Shown: positions 22,699 through 35,800 of the stretch, piece after piece | Numbering within the stretch: position 1 is the first letter of the stretch | How the letters are laid out: each line of letters starts with the position of its first letter | Assembly: GCA_963853835.1 (NCBI GenBank) | Contig: OY970825.1 | Span: forward strand, 25,854,835-25,918,834 | Length of the DNA stretch: 64,000 bases | Source: Calendula officinalis | Lineage: Eukaryota; Streptophyta; Magnoliopsida; Asterales; Asteraceae | Reading direction: 5' to 3' | The notes under the pieces: generated by a model | Database searches by the model: none | What the model was told of the DNA's origin: nothing | The model's input: the letters and a program-made list of their open reading frames with translations, nothing else | Program-made: the position numbers and the translations under genes

Positions 22699-22919
22699 GT
22701 ACCCGCCGCCTCATTTGCGCGGGTACCCTACAATATATCTAAACATGTAACCAAACAACATTTCAATGACAATGCTAATTCTTGCTTTTTACCTCTATTT
22801 GTATACACAGTTTATGATTATGTATTGTATTCGTTATAAAAATATGTAACCAATGGACTTTTAATCGCCAGGTTTATATATTTCGCAGTCCGCCGCATCG
22901 CGCGGGTTTTATCCTAGTC
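22699..22919 (+). mobile_element. Helitron 3' terminus candidates
   Basis: A perfect 8-bp hairpin, GTACCCGC / GCGGGTAC, lies at 22699-22726. A second GC hairpin (CCGCCGCATCGCGCGGG, about 22892-22908) is followed by TTTTATC and CTAG at 22916-22919, then T. A short GC hairpin 5-15 nt before a CTRR end, inserted before T, is the Helitron 3' signature, so 22919 is the better terminus. The 5' TC end was not located. Confidence 0.65.
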
Positions 22920-23839
22920 TAAGTTAAAATATAACTCATCATACTCAAAAAACGGTCGGCCAATTAGCACCATGAGCAAATACATTTTCTTACATCTTAT
23001 GAAGTAAAAACTACATGGTTAAGGGGCTAAAATAATAAAAATAGATAGTATAAGAGCCAATAAAACAATTTTAGAGAACTTTAGTGGCTAAAAGCATAAT
23101 ACTTCTTCCGATTCAAAATAAGTGATACACTTGGGGTTTCACGGTTTTTGAGGCAAAAGATTATAATGATGGTTAAATTAGATTAATTTGATGGTTAGTG
23201 GGGAATGGGTCGCACACTTTTTGAATAAAGTAAGGTTAATGATGTTTAAAAGTAAAAAGTAAGGGTAAAGGGGTCATTTCACTTTGTTAAAGTAGATAGT
23301 TAGTGGGTGTGGGTCTCATTTTTTTTGCCAAATAAGGAAACTTTTTAAAGTGTATCACTTATTTTAAATCACCCAAAAGAAAAAGTGTATCACTTATTTT
23401 GAATCGGAGGAAGTATTATTTCGTTTTAAGTTCTTAGTTAAGAAGACGGAAAATAACGAGAAAAATAAATACAGCGCGAAAAACAAGGCGCGCAATTGCA
23501 TCCAAAAACATTCGGAGTTCGAGTTAGGGCACCAAAAGTGAAAGAAAAGACAAGAAATTGCATAGAAAATTAAGGCAATGTGATACACTAATTTGGGGGA
23601 TAAATTAGCAGAGAGATCAGCTGAAAACGAATTGAATTGAATATCATCATCATCATCATCTTAGATATTGATTTCATCATTAGTTCACTTCGATTTTGTT
23701 TTTTTCTATATCGAATTTTGAAACTATTTGACGGAGTTTGTGAGCTCGGAGATCCTCCGGATCAAAAGAACATAATAGGATCCGGTGTGCCGATGAATTG
23801 ATCGGAAACATTTCCGGCGAATGAGTGTCGATTTAAACG
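22920..23839. other. Interval between the Helitron end and SPIRRIG
   Basis: No gene. It contains the Stowaway-like MITE at 23102-23413, an ATC microsatellite at about 23643-23660, and presumably the promoter and 5' UTR of the BEACH gene that starts at 23840. Confidence 0.6.
23102..23413. mobile_element. Stowaway-like MITE (Tc1/mariner type)
   Basis: The left end CTTCTTCCGATTCAAAATAA and the right end TTATTTTGAATCGGAGGAAG form inverted repeats of about 30 bp. TA dinucleotides flank both sides (23100-23101 and 23414-23415), as expected for a Tc1/mariner target duplication. An internal partial copy of the right end lies near 23344-23372. The 312-bp element is non-coding. Confidence 0.85.
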
Positions 23840-26800
23840 ATGAAATGGGTATCATTGCTTAAAGACTTCAGAGATAAGGTAGGGTTATCATCGTCTACCT
23901 CTGCTACATCGTCTGGCTCCCCTTCATCTCTGCATATTGACCCAAATAGTAACAATGCAACTTCTTCAAGCTATTATGATGATCCATTGTCAAGGTCAGT
24001 TATTATATTCTCCTTTTGCTTGGAAACATTTATATGCAAAATGATGCTTGTTGATCATGTAATTAGATGCATTTTATACAATGATTTTGTAATTTATACT
24101 TGTCAAAAGATCCAAGTAGTAGGTATATTGGAATTGAATTGTTTATCTAATATTAATCTATATGCAGTTGGGCCAATCAGAACTCGAGGGTTTAAGAAAT
24201 AATTATTGAGATCCTAATATACTGATTGTCACGAAATTACAATACTAATAGAAAATTGTTGCCTGGTTGATTAGATCACTCTAATTGAGTTATTGAGATC
24301 TTAATTTGTTTTTGCCTAATTACCTGTTTAAAAACAGAGAAATATATGAACTGGAATTGGAGTTCAAGAGATCTTGGGAAGTGTTCAGATCATCGAATTC
24401 AGAGAAGGTTAGTATCGTTAAAATCATTATAAATTGTTAAATTTAAATAAATATATATAGATATTATTGCTGACTACGGTTAATTATTTCATTATATTTA
24501 TGCAGGAAAAGGAAAAAGCCTTAAATGTCACCATTGATATCTTCTGTAGATTAGTAAAGCAACATTCTAATGTAACACAATTGATTTCCATGTATGAAAT
24601 CAATTACCATAATTCCTTTAAAATTCCTATTTATTATAAAACTCTTTGCTTCAGGATATGATATGTTAACCTAACCTTGGTTAGTTTTAATCCACAGGTT
24701 AGTAGAGACGCACATATTTTTATTTGTTGTAGGTAGAGCATTTGTCACAGATATCGAAAAGTTAAAAGCTAGTAGCCAGACACAATCTTTGGAGACCGAA
24801 ACCGTCATAGGTTTTTTCTCAGAAGTTACTGAGGTTTCCTTCTTTTTCTTCCTTTTTTATAAACTTGTTTTTCTATAATTACATAAATCGTTCCTGTGGT
24901 ATGTATGAAATGTTGGATTCGCCCCTTGACTTTTTTAATTACACTGATAGTCCCAGATTCTGAAACTTGTAACGCTGTCGATGTTACAATTTTTGAAATT
25001 TAGGGAATATACATATTTAAAAAAAGTTGAGGGATGAAATTCGTAATTTCATACAAACCACATGGATAATATATTTAATGTAGTAATTTGTACTTTCTCT
25101 ATATGTACATATATTTATGCCTATACCTTTACAGGATGGAACTCAAACTGGCTCAAATTTACTACAGGCAGTGTCATTCCTTGTTACCGGGGTACGCCTT
25201 TAACCTTTTTTAATGTTAAAATTAATTAATTTTGAGTTAATTTCAATAATTAATCTTTAATTTATACATTTTTTGCAGGCAATTGATGAACAATCTCTCC
25301 TTGATTCTGGGATTTTGGGTTGTCTTGCTCATCTTCTCATTGTTCTTTTGGTTTCTGATGGAGGAAATGTGAAGCAAAGTGTTGACACTGTTGAAGATGA
25401 ACCAGAATTAACCGAACATGTAGCTCCAGATCGACGGCTTGAGGTAATTTTCATTTATTTTTAATAAATAAATAAGGAAATAATAAAATATAATGCAATA
25501 GATTAGGAAGAACATAGTCCTTTATTACTTTCTACTAATTGTTCATAAATGCTATAATATGTATCAATATTCGAGTCTTATTTTATAAAAGTAAAACGAG
25601 GATTTAAACTTTAAAGGGTATTTTGGTAATTTTGCTTTTGCCCATGAAGGTAGAGGGCAGCATTCTGCATATCATGAAGGCATTAGCAAGACATCCTGCA
25701 GCTGCACAGAGTTTAATTGGAGATGATTCTCTACAACTACTTTTTGAAGTGGTTGCAGACGGATCTTTATTTTTATTTTCAAAATATAAACAAGGTCTTG
25801 TCCCGCTGCACACCATACAGCTCCATAGGCATGCGATGCAGGTGATTATACAAATTATATATTATTTTTAATTTAATATTTTATTGACATTTCTCTCTTG
25901 TTCAGATACTTGGTCTTCTTCTGGTTAATGACAACGGGAGCACAGCTGAGTACATTAGGAAACACCAGCTGGTGATTATCGATTTTTCTTATTTGAATTA
26001 AATATTTTCTTAATTATATAAATTTTATATAATTAATAATAATGTCATTTTCAGATTAAAGTGTTGTTAATGGCTGTAAAGGACTTTAATCCTGAATCTG
26101 GTGACTCTGTGTTTACAATGGGTATTGTGGACCTGTTGCATGAATGTGTGGAATTGTCATATAGACCTGGTCAGTTACTCTTTTTTTTATTTTTTTTATT
26201 TTTTAATTTTATGATTTGTTATTATTGGGCCAAAATGCATTTTAGTACCCTGAACTTGGCTGACTAGGTTCTCTACTACCTTGAACTATTAAAGGTGCAA
26301 CATGGTACCCTGAACTTGACAAAATGGTTGATTTAGTACCCTGAGTCATTAATTTAATCGCGTTTTCTAACTTTACTTAATTTCGTTGGAGCTTTTGACT
26401 GGCTAAAAAATTATACGTTCATCTCAATATACTGATATAAACAAGACCAAATTAGACCATTTTGTCAAGTACAGTATATTTTATGCTAAGGATATCATGC
26501 CAAGGATATCATGCTAAGGATATCATGCTAAGGATATCATGTTGCACCTTTAATAATTCAGGGTAGTAGAAGACCTAGTCAGCCAAGTTCAGGGTACTAA
26601 AATGCATTTTGACCTTATTATTTTATTGATGCTGACTGGACATAATGTTGACTTGTAGAGGCTGGTAGTATAAAGCTCAGGGAAGATATTCATAATGCTC
26701 ACGGATACCAATTTCTAATTCAATTTGCTTTAATTCTTTCAACCGATCAAAATACCGAACAGAAAACCGATTCAGAAGAATCAAAAACACCTAACGAATC

Positions 26801-29800
26801 AGACAATCAAGACCAAAAAGGATCACTCTCACCAACACTTTTCAGATTACTCGATGTTCTTGTTAATCTATCTCAAGCTGGATTCACTGACAATCCAAAA
26901 CCTAATTCACCTGTATCAAAAGGCACAAAAAATAACAGAACTTCATCTGCCAGGTCAGCAGACATCTGGGAAAAAGATAGATACAAAGTCAAAGATCTAG
27001 AAGCTATCCAAATGCTACAAGACATTTTCCTAAAAACCAACAACATCGAGCTGCAAACCGAAGTATTAAACCGAATATTCAAAATATTCTCGAGTCACCT
27101 CGAAAACTACACGTTATGCCAACAATTAAGAACTGTTTCATTATTAATCCTAAATATGGGCAACTTTCCAACTTCCTTACAAGAAATTATCCTTAAAATT
27201 CTCGAATATGCAGTAACTGTCGTTAACTGTATTCCCGAACAAGAACTACTCTCGCTCTGCTGTCTGTTACAACAACCGATAGCATCAGATCTAAAACGCA
27301 CGATTCTCGCGTTTTTTGTGAAATTGGTTTCATTTGATCAACAATATAAAAAGTTTTTAAGAGAAGTTGGTGTGCTGGAGGTTTTGTTAGATGATCTTAA
27401 ACAGCACAAGTTTCTTGCGGGCACCTGCCCGGATGATGAGGTGGAGAAAAAGGGCAGCCCGAGTTTTCAGAAACATGTGGAGAATAATAAAGATGCTATT
27501 TTGTCATCTCCGAGGTTGATTGAACAATTTGGGCTTAAATTTCCTGTTTTTGAAGATGATAACACGATTCCAGTTGCTTGGGATTGTTTGGTTACTTTGT
27601 TGAGAAAAGCTGAATTTAATCAAGTGACATTTCGTTCTGTTGATGGAGTAACTACCACTTTTCCTTTTTTGGCTTCTGATGTTCATCGCCCTGGTGTTCT
27701 TCGTGTGTTATCTTGCTTAATCATCGAGGATTCTACACAGGTATTATATTATATTTATATATATATGTATGTGTGTGTGTGTTACTTTGAGTTTAGCAAG
27801 AAGGTTGAGATTGTGAGTTATATGAATAAACCGATTTATTCATCATATGTGAATAAGTATTATATACATGTGATTATGTAAGACATGATTGTTTTATTTG
27901 TATATGGTTGTTCTGAATGATTGGTTGAGAATTAATCTCGCAATCTCTACTTATTTTTTCAACTCAATGGAACCAACTTATATAGGCCAATATACCCTGA
28001 ACTTCGCTGACTAGGTATTCTACTATCCTGGACTATTACATGTGCACCATGTTACCATGAACTTGACAAAATGGTCGATTAAGTACCCTTGACTCATTAA
28101 TTTTATAGGGTTTTGTTACTTGACTTACTTTCGTTAGAGCTTTTGACGAACTGAATAATATACGTTCATCTTAATATATTGATATTAAAAGCAAATCACG
28201 TGAGAAACCAAGACCAAATTAGTGAGTCAGGGTATTAAGTTGACCATTTTGTCAAGTTCTAGGTACCATGTTGCACCTTTAATAGTTCAGGACTTCAGGG
28301 TAGTAGAAAACCTAGTCAGTAGAAAACCAAAACCTAGTCAGTAGAAAACCTAGTCAGCCAAGTTCAAAGTACTAAAATGTATTTTGGCCACTTATATATA
28401 CTTGTTATATTCAAGGCGTTTATTTGCATGATTTTAGTTGAATCTTAACTTAACTAACCAGATCCATAATCTTAATTAGGCTCATCCGGACGAATTAGGC
28501 GCACTAATTGAGATTTCAAAAAGTGGGATGGTAATCAGCACTTTAGGATCCCAATACAAGCTCACAGACGATGCAAAATGCGATATCTTTGGAGCAATTT
28601 GGCGAATTTTAGGAGCCAGTAATTCAGCTCAAAGAGTGTTTGGTGAAGCAACTGGTTTTTCACTCATCCTAACAACACTCCATAACTTCCAAGGGCAAAT
28701 TGGTCAATTCACCTCAGTAACAGTTTGTATAAAACTTTTCACATACCTGTTGCGTGTGATTACAGCTGGCGTATACAACAATGCGGTTAATCGAGTAAAA
28801 CTACATTCGGTTATATCTTCACCAACTTTTTGTGATGTTTTGACTGAATCTGGTCTGATTTGTGCTGAATCTGAAAAACAAGTTCTGCAGTTGCTGTTTG
28901 AACTTGCTCTTGAGATTGTGATCCAACCGTCTTTCACACCAGAAATTAGTCAACCGGTTGACCAATCAGATACTGAGATTAATGCTTCTTGTTTCCAGAT
29001 AATCACTTCATCTGGTTCGTTTGTTTCTGGGAAACAACAAATATATAATCCTGCTGCAATTAGGGTTCTTATCCGGTTATTGTTGCAATTTAGCCCAAAA
29101 CTTCAGCTTCAGTTATTAAAGCTTATTGAAGAGCTTGCTCGTGCTGCTTCTTTTAATCAAGAAAGCCTTACATCTGCAGGTATTTATATGATTTCTACTT
29201 ATAAAAAAGATTAATTTCTGATTTTTTATTTATTTTTAAATTAGGTTGTGTGGAACTTCTTCTTGAGACAATATATCCGTTCCTTTCTGGTTCATCTTCT
29301 TTACTTTCTTATGCTTTAAGCATCATTGAAGTGCTTGGGGCATATAGGTAATAAAAACCTACTCAAATCAAATCATCTCATTTTTACAATTTCAACCCGT
29401 TTACTTATTAATTGGTCAATTTGGGCTGTGTTTTATCTCAAACAAACAGGTTGAAACTTGCCCAAAGTTTATTATTAATTCATACAACCTCCTAAATCAT
29501 TTAATTTAAAGAATTTTGTTATTATTCCAGTACTAATGCTTTTATAATAATATATACGGCGCATAAACTGTTATCATTTTTCTGAAAAGGAATAAAAGAA
29601 GTTGTGGCGGGTCAACACAATTTGACCCACACAAAATATGAAGGGTCGTTTTTAGAGATTGTGAGATGAATAATAACAGAAAAATTATATATTATATATA
29701 ATTATATAAAACAAAATATTCAAATTTTTTCCGGATATTTCGGGTATTTTTCGAATATATCGGATATTTTTCTTATATTTCCGGATATTTTTGATATCTC

Positions 29801-32800
29801 GGATATTTTTTAACACGTCTAAAAAATACAATATTTGCACATTTGGATCCTAAGATTTGTATATTTGATTTTTTTTGCACTTTTGGTTGCAGTTTGTCAT
29901 CGTCAGAACTACGGATTATAATAAGATATATTTTACAAGCTCGGCGTATGAAATCGGGCCATACTCTGGTTGATATGATGGAAAGATTTACAATTTCAAA
30001 CAATATTCCTCTTGCACCATTTATAGAAATGAATATGAACAAATTAGGGCATGCTTCAATCCAAGTACCATTAGGTGAAAGATCATGGCCTCCTGCAGCT
30101 GGTTATTCATTCGTCTGTTGGTTTCAATTCCAAAATTTATTAAAATCAAATAATGGAAAAGAACCGGAACCTTCTAGAAGCTCGTCCCGAAAAATCATGC
30201 GTTTATTCTCCGTGGGCCCTACAGATAGTGGTACCAACAGTAATAATAACAATACAAATAGTACAAATTATGCAGAAATTTATCTTCTAGAAGATGGAAC
30301 CCTAACCCTAGCAACAAGCAATTCGTCCTCATTATCATTTTCAGGTTTGGATATAGATGAGTACAGGTGGCATCATCTGGCTGTAGTACATAGTAAACTA
30401 AATGCATTTGGATTATTTCAATCTAGTGTTTCGTATATATATTTAAATGGAAAATTAAAACACACTGGGAGATTAGGTTATTCTCCCTCACCTGCAGGCA
30501 AATCTCTGCAAGTTACAATTGGGACAGCTGACAGTTATGCTAGGGTTAGTGATTTATCATGGAAAATTCGGTCTTGTTATCTGTTTGAAGAAGCACTGAC
30601 ACCTGGATCTATTTGTTTTATGTATATTTTGGGCCGAGGGTATACTGGTCTTTTCCAAGATACAAATCTTTTGCAGTTTGTCCCGAATCAGGCTTGTGGT
30701 GGTGGGAGTATGGCTATTTTGGACTCACTTGAAGCTGCTGATGTGGCGGTTGCTGCTAATAATAATAATAGTTATTATTATAGTAATAATAATCGGGGTG
30801 AGATTAATAAACAAGGGAATAATAAGACAGATCGAAGTGGTGTTGTTTGGGATATTGAAAGATTAGGGAATTTTTCATTGCAACTTGCTGGAAGGAAATT
30901 GATATTTGCAATTGATGGAACGTCTACGGAAGCTTCTAGAACATCTGGAACTTTGTCTATGCTTAATTTAGTTGATCCTATGTCAGCTGCTGCTTCTCCA
31001 ATTGGAGGTCTGTGTTTTCTAAACTTTCATCATTTTCCTACAAATGGGTTAAACAATGTAAATGGGTTCGGGTCGGTTGTTATTATGCATAGGGGTGAGC
31101 ATTTTGGGCTGAAAACCAACCGAAACTGAAAACTTGTAATCGGTTCGGTTTTGTAATTTCATGATTTTTGGTTTCGATGGGCTTACAATATCGAACCGAA
31201 ACAAAACTGAAAACATGTAATCGGTTCGGTTTTCTGTTTAGAAAATTCATTATTATCGGTTTCGGTTTCTGGACCATGCTCACCCTATTTATGGATCAAC
31301 ATGGGTTGCATTGGGTTGGGTTGACCCGCAAACATTTTTTGTCTACCTTTTTGTAAAATTCTATTCATTAAATTAATTACGTAAATCATCCCTATGGTTT
31401 GTATGAAATTACGGATTTCGTCCCTTGATTTTTTGAGGGACTTTTGATGTTACAAGTCTCAATATTAGGGACTATCCATGTAATAAAGAAAGACGAGCGA
31501 CAAAATCCATAACTTCATACAAACCATAGGGAGAACTTATGTAATCTACTTTTAATTATTATTATTACAAAAAGATTATAATTAGTAAATTACAATAAAA
31601 TGATCTTAATCTTTGTATAAAACGATTTATTGGTTGTTTGCATTTAAATAAAGACTTCGCATGACTTTCAACCCGTTTGACCAACTTCTCGGTGAACCTT
31701 TTAGCTAAAAAAAATTTAAGTTGAGCTTCCGTAAATAAACGGACTGATTAATACTAATAGGCTTCTAGGTGGTTACCATAAAATACAAAGGAATTTATTT
31801 TTATATAAATAAATATTAGCAATATCCTAACAAAATAACTAATTATTCAATAACCATGCAAAAAATTAAACAATGTTCAAAATAAAAATCATAAGTCCAT
31901 AACAAACTAACTAAATTAATCAATAAAAACCCTAAAATTTATTTATTTAACTAAGTTTGACTGTTGTTGACCTTGACCAATTTTGAACTATAAATTGAAC
32001 CGATTACTAGTCTTGTATCAAGCGTTGACTTTTGTGATAGTCAATGTTTTGAGTTGACTAATCATTTATTTGCTCAGGTATACCACGTTTTGGTCGGCTT
32101 CATGGAGATATATATGTATGTAACCATTCCATAATAGGTGAAACCATGCGACCCATTGGCGGGTTAACCATGGTTCTAGCCCTAGTTGAAGCAGCTGAAA
32201 CCAAAGAGATGTTACACATGGTGGTCACACTTCTTGCATGTGCACTGCACCAAAATCCACAAAATATTCGCGATATGCAAACGTTTAGAGGATATCATTT
32301 ACTAGCATTATTATTACACCCAAAAATGTCGTTATTCGACATTTTCTCACTCGAAATATTCTTCCAAATTGCTGCTTGTGAAGCCTCATTTCCCGGCCCA
32401 AAAAAAATGGAAAAAAGTAATAATAATCTGCCACCTGTCCTTGAAACGATCCAAGAATCGGCTTACGAAGAGCATAATTTGGAAAAAATTCGTGATGATG
32501 GTTCTTCGGGTGAAAATGAAGATGATTTTTCGGTAAATAAAGATGCTTTTAGTCGGATTTCGGAACTCGATAATGTCGAATTACAAACCGAATCATCAAA
32601 CTGTATTGTTCTTTCTAATCCAGATATGGTTGAACACGTGCTGTTAGATTGGACTTTATGGGTAGAATCGTCAGTTGCAATACAAATGTCACTTCTAGGG
32701 TTTCTAGAAAACCTAGTTTCAACACATTGGTACCGAAATCATAATCTCACGGTTTTAAGGAAAATTAACCTAATCCAACATCTATTAGTAACCCTACAAA

Positions 32801-35800
32801 GGGGCGATGTTGAAGTGCCCGTTTTGGAAAAAATTGTGGTGCTGTTAGGAAGAATCTTGGAGGACGGTTTCGTCATTTCCGAATTAGAACAAGTTGTTAG
32901 GTTTGTTATCATGACGTTTGACCCACCAGAACTGACGCCAAAAAGTCAAATACTTCGGGAGTCAATGGGGAAACCTATTATTGTTAGAAACATGATATTA
33001 GAGATGCTAATCGATATTTTAGTCACGATTAGTTCAGAAGAATTACTTGAAAATTGGCATAGATTCGTTTCAGCAAAATTAATTACTTGTTTTTTAGATG
33101 AATCGGTTCATCCAACTACCATGAGATGGATCATGACATTACTCGGTGTCTGTCTGACATCAGCGGGTAATTTTTCTAACAAATTTCGGGGAAATGGCGG
33201 TTATCAAGGGTTAGTTAGAGTTTTACCGAGTTTTTATGACTCACCCGATATTTACTACATATTATTTTGTTTAATTTTTGGGAAGCCCGTTTACCCGAGG
33301 CTGCCCGAAGTGAGATTATTGGATTTTCATGCCCTAATTCCAACCGACGGGAGTCAAACCGAGCTAAAGTTTCTAGAACTTTTGGATTCGGTTATTGCAA
33401 TGGCGAAATCGACATTTGACCGGTTATCTATACATATAATGATTGCGTGTGAAAACGAGGAATTAAATCAAATTGTTGCAGAATTTATTGATGGTGATAC
33501 TGAGAGTGAGTTGCAAGGTGAAGCTTTGATGCATAAGACTTATGCAGCCCGTTTGATGAGTGGAGATGCTGCTGCTCCTGCTGCTGCAACCTCTGTTCTT
33601 AGGTTTATGGTTGATCTTGCTAAAATGTGTGGCGCGTTTTCTGCTGCTGTGTCTAAACGGGCTGAATTTCTTGAGAATTGTGTGGATCTTTATTTCTCGT
33701 GTGTCAGGTTTTACTTCTTTACTTCTCTTTTATACTTTATATGTTGAGGTGGTGAAAATGGATGGGTTAGGTAACGGGCCCAAATTGGTTCGGGCCAAAA
33801 GTAAGTAGTTTTGGGCCTTTTGGCTTGTGGGTTGGACCGAAGCACTTTTGGTTTAGAATTTTATGGATTTGGCCCCTTGCCTTTTTTCACGCTTATTTTC
33901 ATAAAATGGTAATAAATTTTGAAAATGTTTCATAAAATGTTTAACTAATATATAAGGTCACCTGGTATTCTGGTAACCTATAATAGAAGGTAAATTTCAC
34001 ATGATTAGAACACTTTTCAAACTTGGTTACTATTCATGGATAGTCCCAAATTTTGAAACTAGTAACAATAATGATCCCTAAAGCAGAAATTGTAAAGTTC
34101 TTAGAGACCGTTGATATTACAAGTTTCAAAATTAGGGTTTGTTGTTAAAAGTTTCAAAATTAGGGTCTATTGGTTAAGTAAAAAAGCGGGGGACAAAATC
34201 CATTCATAAAAACACAGGCACAATCTATGTAATTTAATAATTTACTCAACTTTTTATATGTTATGTAAATACTCTCATAATGATTACATATATTTTAGTA
34301 TTATTTAAATTATAATCTAGGTTTTCATGGATACCTTTATAATTATTATGCAATTAACTGAATTTACTTTGTCGTATGTTTGTAGGTCAGCTCATGCTAT
34401 AAAAATGGCAAAAAATTTGGCTGTAAAAACAGAAGACAAAAATCAAAACGATTGTGATGATACGAGTTCCCACAATAGCTTGCCACTTGAGCAAGAACAA
34501 GAAAAAACTTCCATAAGTCTTGGAAGCTTCCCGCCAGCTCAGCAAAGTACAGATTCTGAAGATATTCCCGTTATTATTAATCCCACAAACAATTCAGAAG
34601 AAATTAATATAATTTCATCATCACCACCTGAATTAAACAAATCAAACGTTGAAGATTGTAGCAATGTTAAAACAATTCCTAAACCCAACCGCCAAACGAG
34701 CACATTAAGTTCTTCATCTTCATATATATTCGATTCCCAATTTTCATCAAAACCTAAATTAGCTTTATCTCCTTCAATGGCTTCTTCTGTATCAATGTCT
34801 GATTTTGATTATTCAAATTACCCGAATTTGGATTCAAAACGGCCACCTGTCATACCAAACACAACTGACCCGATTTTCACAATAAACCCTATAATGCTTC
34901 TAGAAGCAGATTATTCGGGCTATGGTGGCGGCCCGTGTTCAGCTGGAGCAACTGCAATTCTTGATTTCATGGCTGAAGTTTTGTCTGATTTTGTAACTGA
35001 TCAGATAAAAGTTGCAACTGCCATCGAGAACATTCTAGAAAGTGTACCGTTGTTTGTTGACTCTGAATCGGTTTTGGTTTTTCAAGGTTTGTGTCTTGGA
35101 AGACTTATGAACTTTCTAGAAAGACGGATTTTAAGAGACGATGAAGAAGATGATAAGAAACTGGATAAAGCCCGTTGGTCAACAAATTTAGATACATTAT
35201 GTTGTATGATAGTTGACCGGGTATATATGGGCGGGTTCCCCGAGCCCGTTTCGGTTTTGAAAACTTTGGAGTTTTTGTTGTCCATGTTACAGCTGGCGAA
35301 TAAAAACGGCCGGGTCGAACAAGCGGCGCCACCTGGCAAAGGACTTTTGTCAATTGGGAGAGCAAAACAGTTAGACGGTTATATCCTTTCAATGTTTAAA
35401 AACATGAATCGGGCTATTATGTACTGTTTTTTACCCTCTTTTTTGGTTTCAGTTGGTGAAGACGAACTTTTATCACATGTAGGGTTGCAAAGCAGGTCGA
35501 TAAAAATACCCGTTATCAACGGGTCACAAGAAGACGGGTCGATCGATATATGCACGGTTTTGCAAGTAATTGTTGCTCATAAACGGATAATATTCTGCCC
35601 GAGTAACCTCGATAACGACCTAAATTGTTGTTTGTGTATAAATTTGATTTCTTTATTACATGATCAGAGACAAACTGCACAAAATTTGGCGGTTGAAATC
35701 CTAAAATATCTTCTGATGTACCGAAAAAGCGCTTTAGAGGATCTTTTAGTTTCCAAATCAAACCAAGGTCTGGTTTTAGATGCTTTACATGGTGGTTTTG

